Shown: positions 19,434 to 21,220 of the stretch, in pieces
Numbering within the stretch: the first letter of the stretch is position 1
How the letters are laid out: each line of letters opens with the position of its first letter
From: Acephala macrosclerotiorum
Taxonomy: Eukaryota > Ascomycota > Leotiomycetes > Helotiales > Mollisiaceae
Assembly: GCA_014904845.1 (NCBI GenBank)
Contig: MU119753.1
Span: 1-21,220, forward strand
Direction: 5' to 3'
DNA: 21,220 bases
The notes under the pieces: model-generated
What the model was told of the DNA's origin: nothing
Database searches by the model: none
The model's input: only the letters and a program-made list of their open reading frames with translations
Program-made: the position numbers and the translations under genes

Positions 19434-19472
19434 CGTTGAAAATTATAAATATCGATTGAAAATTATAAATAT
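19434..19472. repeat. Short tandem repeat, two units of 19-20 bp
   Basis: CGTTGAAAATTATAAATAT is followed directly by CGATTGAAAATTATAAATAT. Confidence 0.85.
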
Positions 19473-19854
19473 TAAAATAAAAAAAAAAAAAAATTTAATT
19501 TTATAAATTAAATAATTATAATAATATTAAAAATATAACGTAAAAAAATTTTTTTTTTTTTTTTTTATATTTATTATTTTTAATAATTTTTATATATATA
19601 CGATTATTTAAATTTTATTAATATAATTAAAAAATATATATATTGTTTTTATTATTATTATTATAATTATAATTAATATTGAATTAAATTCGTATATTAT
19701 AAATATTAAATTTTTAAATTCGTATTTTTATATATAAAAATAAAATTATAAAAAATTAAATTATATTTTATTTTATAATAAGATTATTAAAAGATTAAAT
19801 TAAAAAACAAGTAAAAAATAGTTTTATTATTGAAATTTAAAAAAGAAAAATAAA
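19473..19854. other. AT-rich stretch, no gene
   Basis: Contains a T-run of about 19 bases near 19550-19567 and ATTATTATTATA simple sequence near 19650. From about 19780 onward non-CpG C and G return (AAGATTATTAAAAGATT, AACAAGTAAAAAATAG), marking the exit from the most mutated zone. Confidence 0.5.
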
Positions 19855-19945
19855 ATCGAGCGAGTATTTGATTTTTGAGACTCGATTAATAGCGCCGAGC
19901 TAAAGGCGAACGTGTAGTACGTGATCGCGTCCTATGACATTGCTT
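19855..19945. other. GC-rich island 3, little mutated
   Basis: It carries CGAGCGAGTATTTG, AATAGCGCCGAGC, AAAGGCGAACGTGTAGTACG and GATCGCGTCC, with near-normal base composition. It marks the boundary between the strongly RIPed zone to the left and a mildly mutated zone to the right. The AATAGCGC word is shared with the 10771-11512 core. No tRNA or ORF recognised. Confidence 0.7.
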
Positions 19946-20027
19946 TTTTTCTTAAAAGTCTTTTCGAGAAATTCAAAGTTTTTATTAAATACAAATCGTT
20001 AAATAAACTATTCAATTGCGTTTAATT

Positions 20028-20312
20028 CTATTTCTCGTTCGTATTTTTATTATTGTTATTTTTATCGTTTAAATTTATATTATTATTATTATAATAATCA
20101 ATTTTTTTATTTTTCATTTTAATATCGTTTACGATTACAATTTTATTTATTTTTAATTTGTTTATTTTTTTATATCGAATATTAATATCGATAAAAAATT
20201 TATTTGAAATTAAACGATTAAATTTGCGAATATTATTTAATATATTATTATTGAAATTCAAAATCAAATTATTAATTACGCGAATATTTGTATTTAGTAT
20301 TAAATTAAACAT
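20028..20312 (-). other. 94-codon stop-free stretch, unknown (possible decayed coding sequence)
   Basis: The minus strand runs 94 codons from an ATG without a stop, in DNA of about 85% AT where TAA and TAG should be frequent. The product is very rich in Asn, Ile and Lys, with a low-complexity YYNNNN...KNNNNKN tail from AAT/ATT-type microsatellite sequence (near 20040-20100). An in-frame TAA lies immediately before the ATG. It may be a former CAA, because the frame stays open upstream for about 20 more codons. I recognise no domain, signal peptide or membrane segment. It may be a fragment of a larger RIPed protein or chance. It should not be treated as an active gene. Confidence 0.25.
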
Positions 20313-21115
20313 TTATTGAATTGTTTGAAAAAAACGTAAAAAGAAAAATTCGAATTTATTTGTAATTGTATAATATATAATTTTTTTATTAAATAATCGT
20401 AATATTTAATTCGAGTATTAAACGTATAATCGAGTACGTATTATTTATATTAATTTCTTTAAATTCGTACGTTTATAATTATTTCTATTTTTTTCGTCGT
20501 AATTGAATAATACTATTAATAAATAATCGCTATAAATTTTTTTATCGATTAATAAAATATTTTTTTTATATATTTATATTTATTTTCAATATATAAATTT
20601 TATTTTAATTTTTAATATAATTAAAATTTTTTTTAAAAATATCGATTAATTAATTTTATATATTAATAAAATTTTAAATTTTAGTATTTCTAAAGATTTT
20701 TTTGTTTTTTTTATAATTTTTTTTTAGCGATTTATTATACGAGTTTTTAATGAAAATTCTATAAACAATATTAAAATCGAAAATAAATCGTAAATTTTTT
20801 TTTAATATTATATTTGTAATCACAATTGAAATTTAATCGTTTTCGAAAATCGTTTATAAAAACTTTTTTTAATTCAATTCAATTGATTTTTCAATTAAAT
20901 TTATTAAATTATTGTTTTTTATATTTAAAATTTTAATATTTTCTCGTGTTATTTTCTTTTTATTTTTTAAAATATAACGTTTTTACGTGTAATTATATTT
21001 TTTTTAATCGCTTTATTTAATTACAAATATCGAATTCTTTTTTATTATTAAATTGATTTATTATTCGATTTTTATTTGTTCGTTGATTGTATTTTTTTTT
21101 TCGACGATTATATAT
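20313..21115. other. Mildly mutated AT-rich stretch, no gene recognised
   Basis: More CpA, CpT and TpG survive here than in 2000-9000 or 11500-19700 (for example 20455-20520 and 20820-20890). Minus-strand frames contain open runs separated by TAA/TAG, suggestive of degraded coding sequence, but I could not match them to a family. AATTCAATTCAATTGA near 20872 and ACGTGTAATTA near 20985 are ordinary. Confidence 0.4.
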
Positions 21116-21123
21116 ATTTTTTT

Positions 21124-21220
<97 letters not shown>
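21116..21220. repeat. Near-pure poly-T tract at the window end
   Basis: About 100 bases of T with only a C (21125) and an A (21185) visible. It reaches the last base, so its length is unknown. It could be the complement of a poly-A tail of a retroelement lying to the right on the minus strand, a homopolymer microsatellite, or a sequencing/assembly artefact at a contig edge. Confidence 0.9.

Noticed and set aside
20028..20312. Copia Gag fragment
   Set aside because: Loose similarity in Ile/Asn/Lys-rich sequence only, no colinear match to the gag side of copies B or C.

Overview
The window is about 90% A+T and holds no intact gene. It looks like an AT-rich block of a filamentous ascomycete (Pezizomycotina) nuclear genome, built of transposon copies destroyed by repeat-induced point mutation (RIP). 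Surviving C is almost confined to CpG: in 2041-2760 I count about 17 of 20 plus-strand C in CpG. Recognisable coding remnants differ from their protein family mainly by C-to-T and G-to-A changes. No species can be named.

Three fossils of one Ty1/copia-type LTR retrotransposon family are visible. Copy A (459-1700, plus strand) is the least decayed; its reverse transcriptase and RNase H can still be read in one frame for about 360 codons. Copy B (about 4490-8105, plus strand) is heavily mutated, is interrupted by another repeat, and has lost a recognisable RT. Copy C (12425-18217, minus strand) is the most complete, with two 207-bp candidate LTRs enclosing a decayed interior colinear with A and B.

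A second repeat family, R, has five copies (1-458, 4111-4470, 5278-5535, 8994-9197, 9196-9435). One sits inside copy B, one abuts the truncated RT of copy A, and two are in tandem. A third family, D, lies in both orientations at 8230-8510, 8865-8965, 9700-9925 and 11860-11995.

From 9700 to 11995 two decayed inverted arms flank a 740-bp core (10771-11512) of much more normal composition, with 20-bp degenerate tandem units and hairpins but no gene I recognise. This is the least explained structure here. Two smaller GC-richer islands lie at 1908-1958 and 19855-19945. The right end (19946-21115) is less mutated and has a 94-codon stop-free stretch of unknown meaning. The window ends in about 100 bases of nearly pure T.

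Nothing here works together as a living pathway. The window records repeated retroelement insertion, nesting, and inactivation by a duplication-sensing mutation process that spared short unique stretches.
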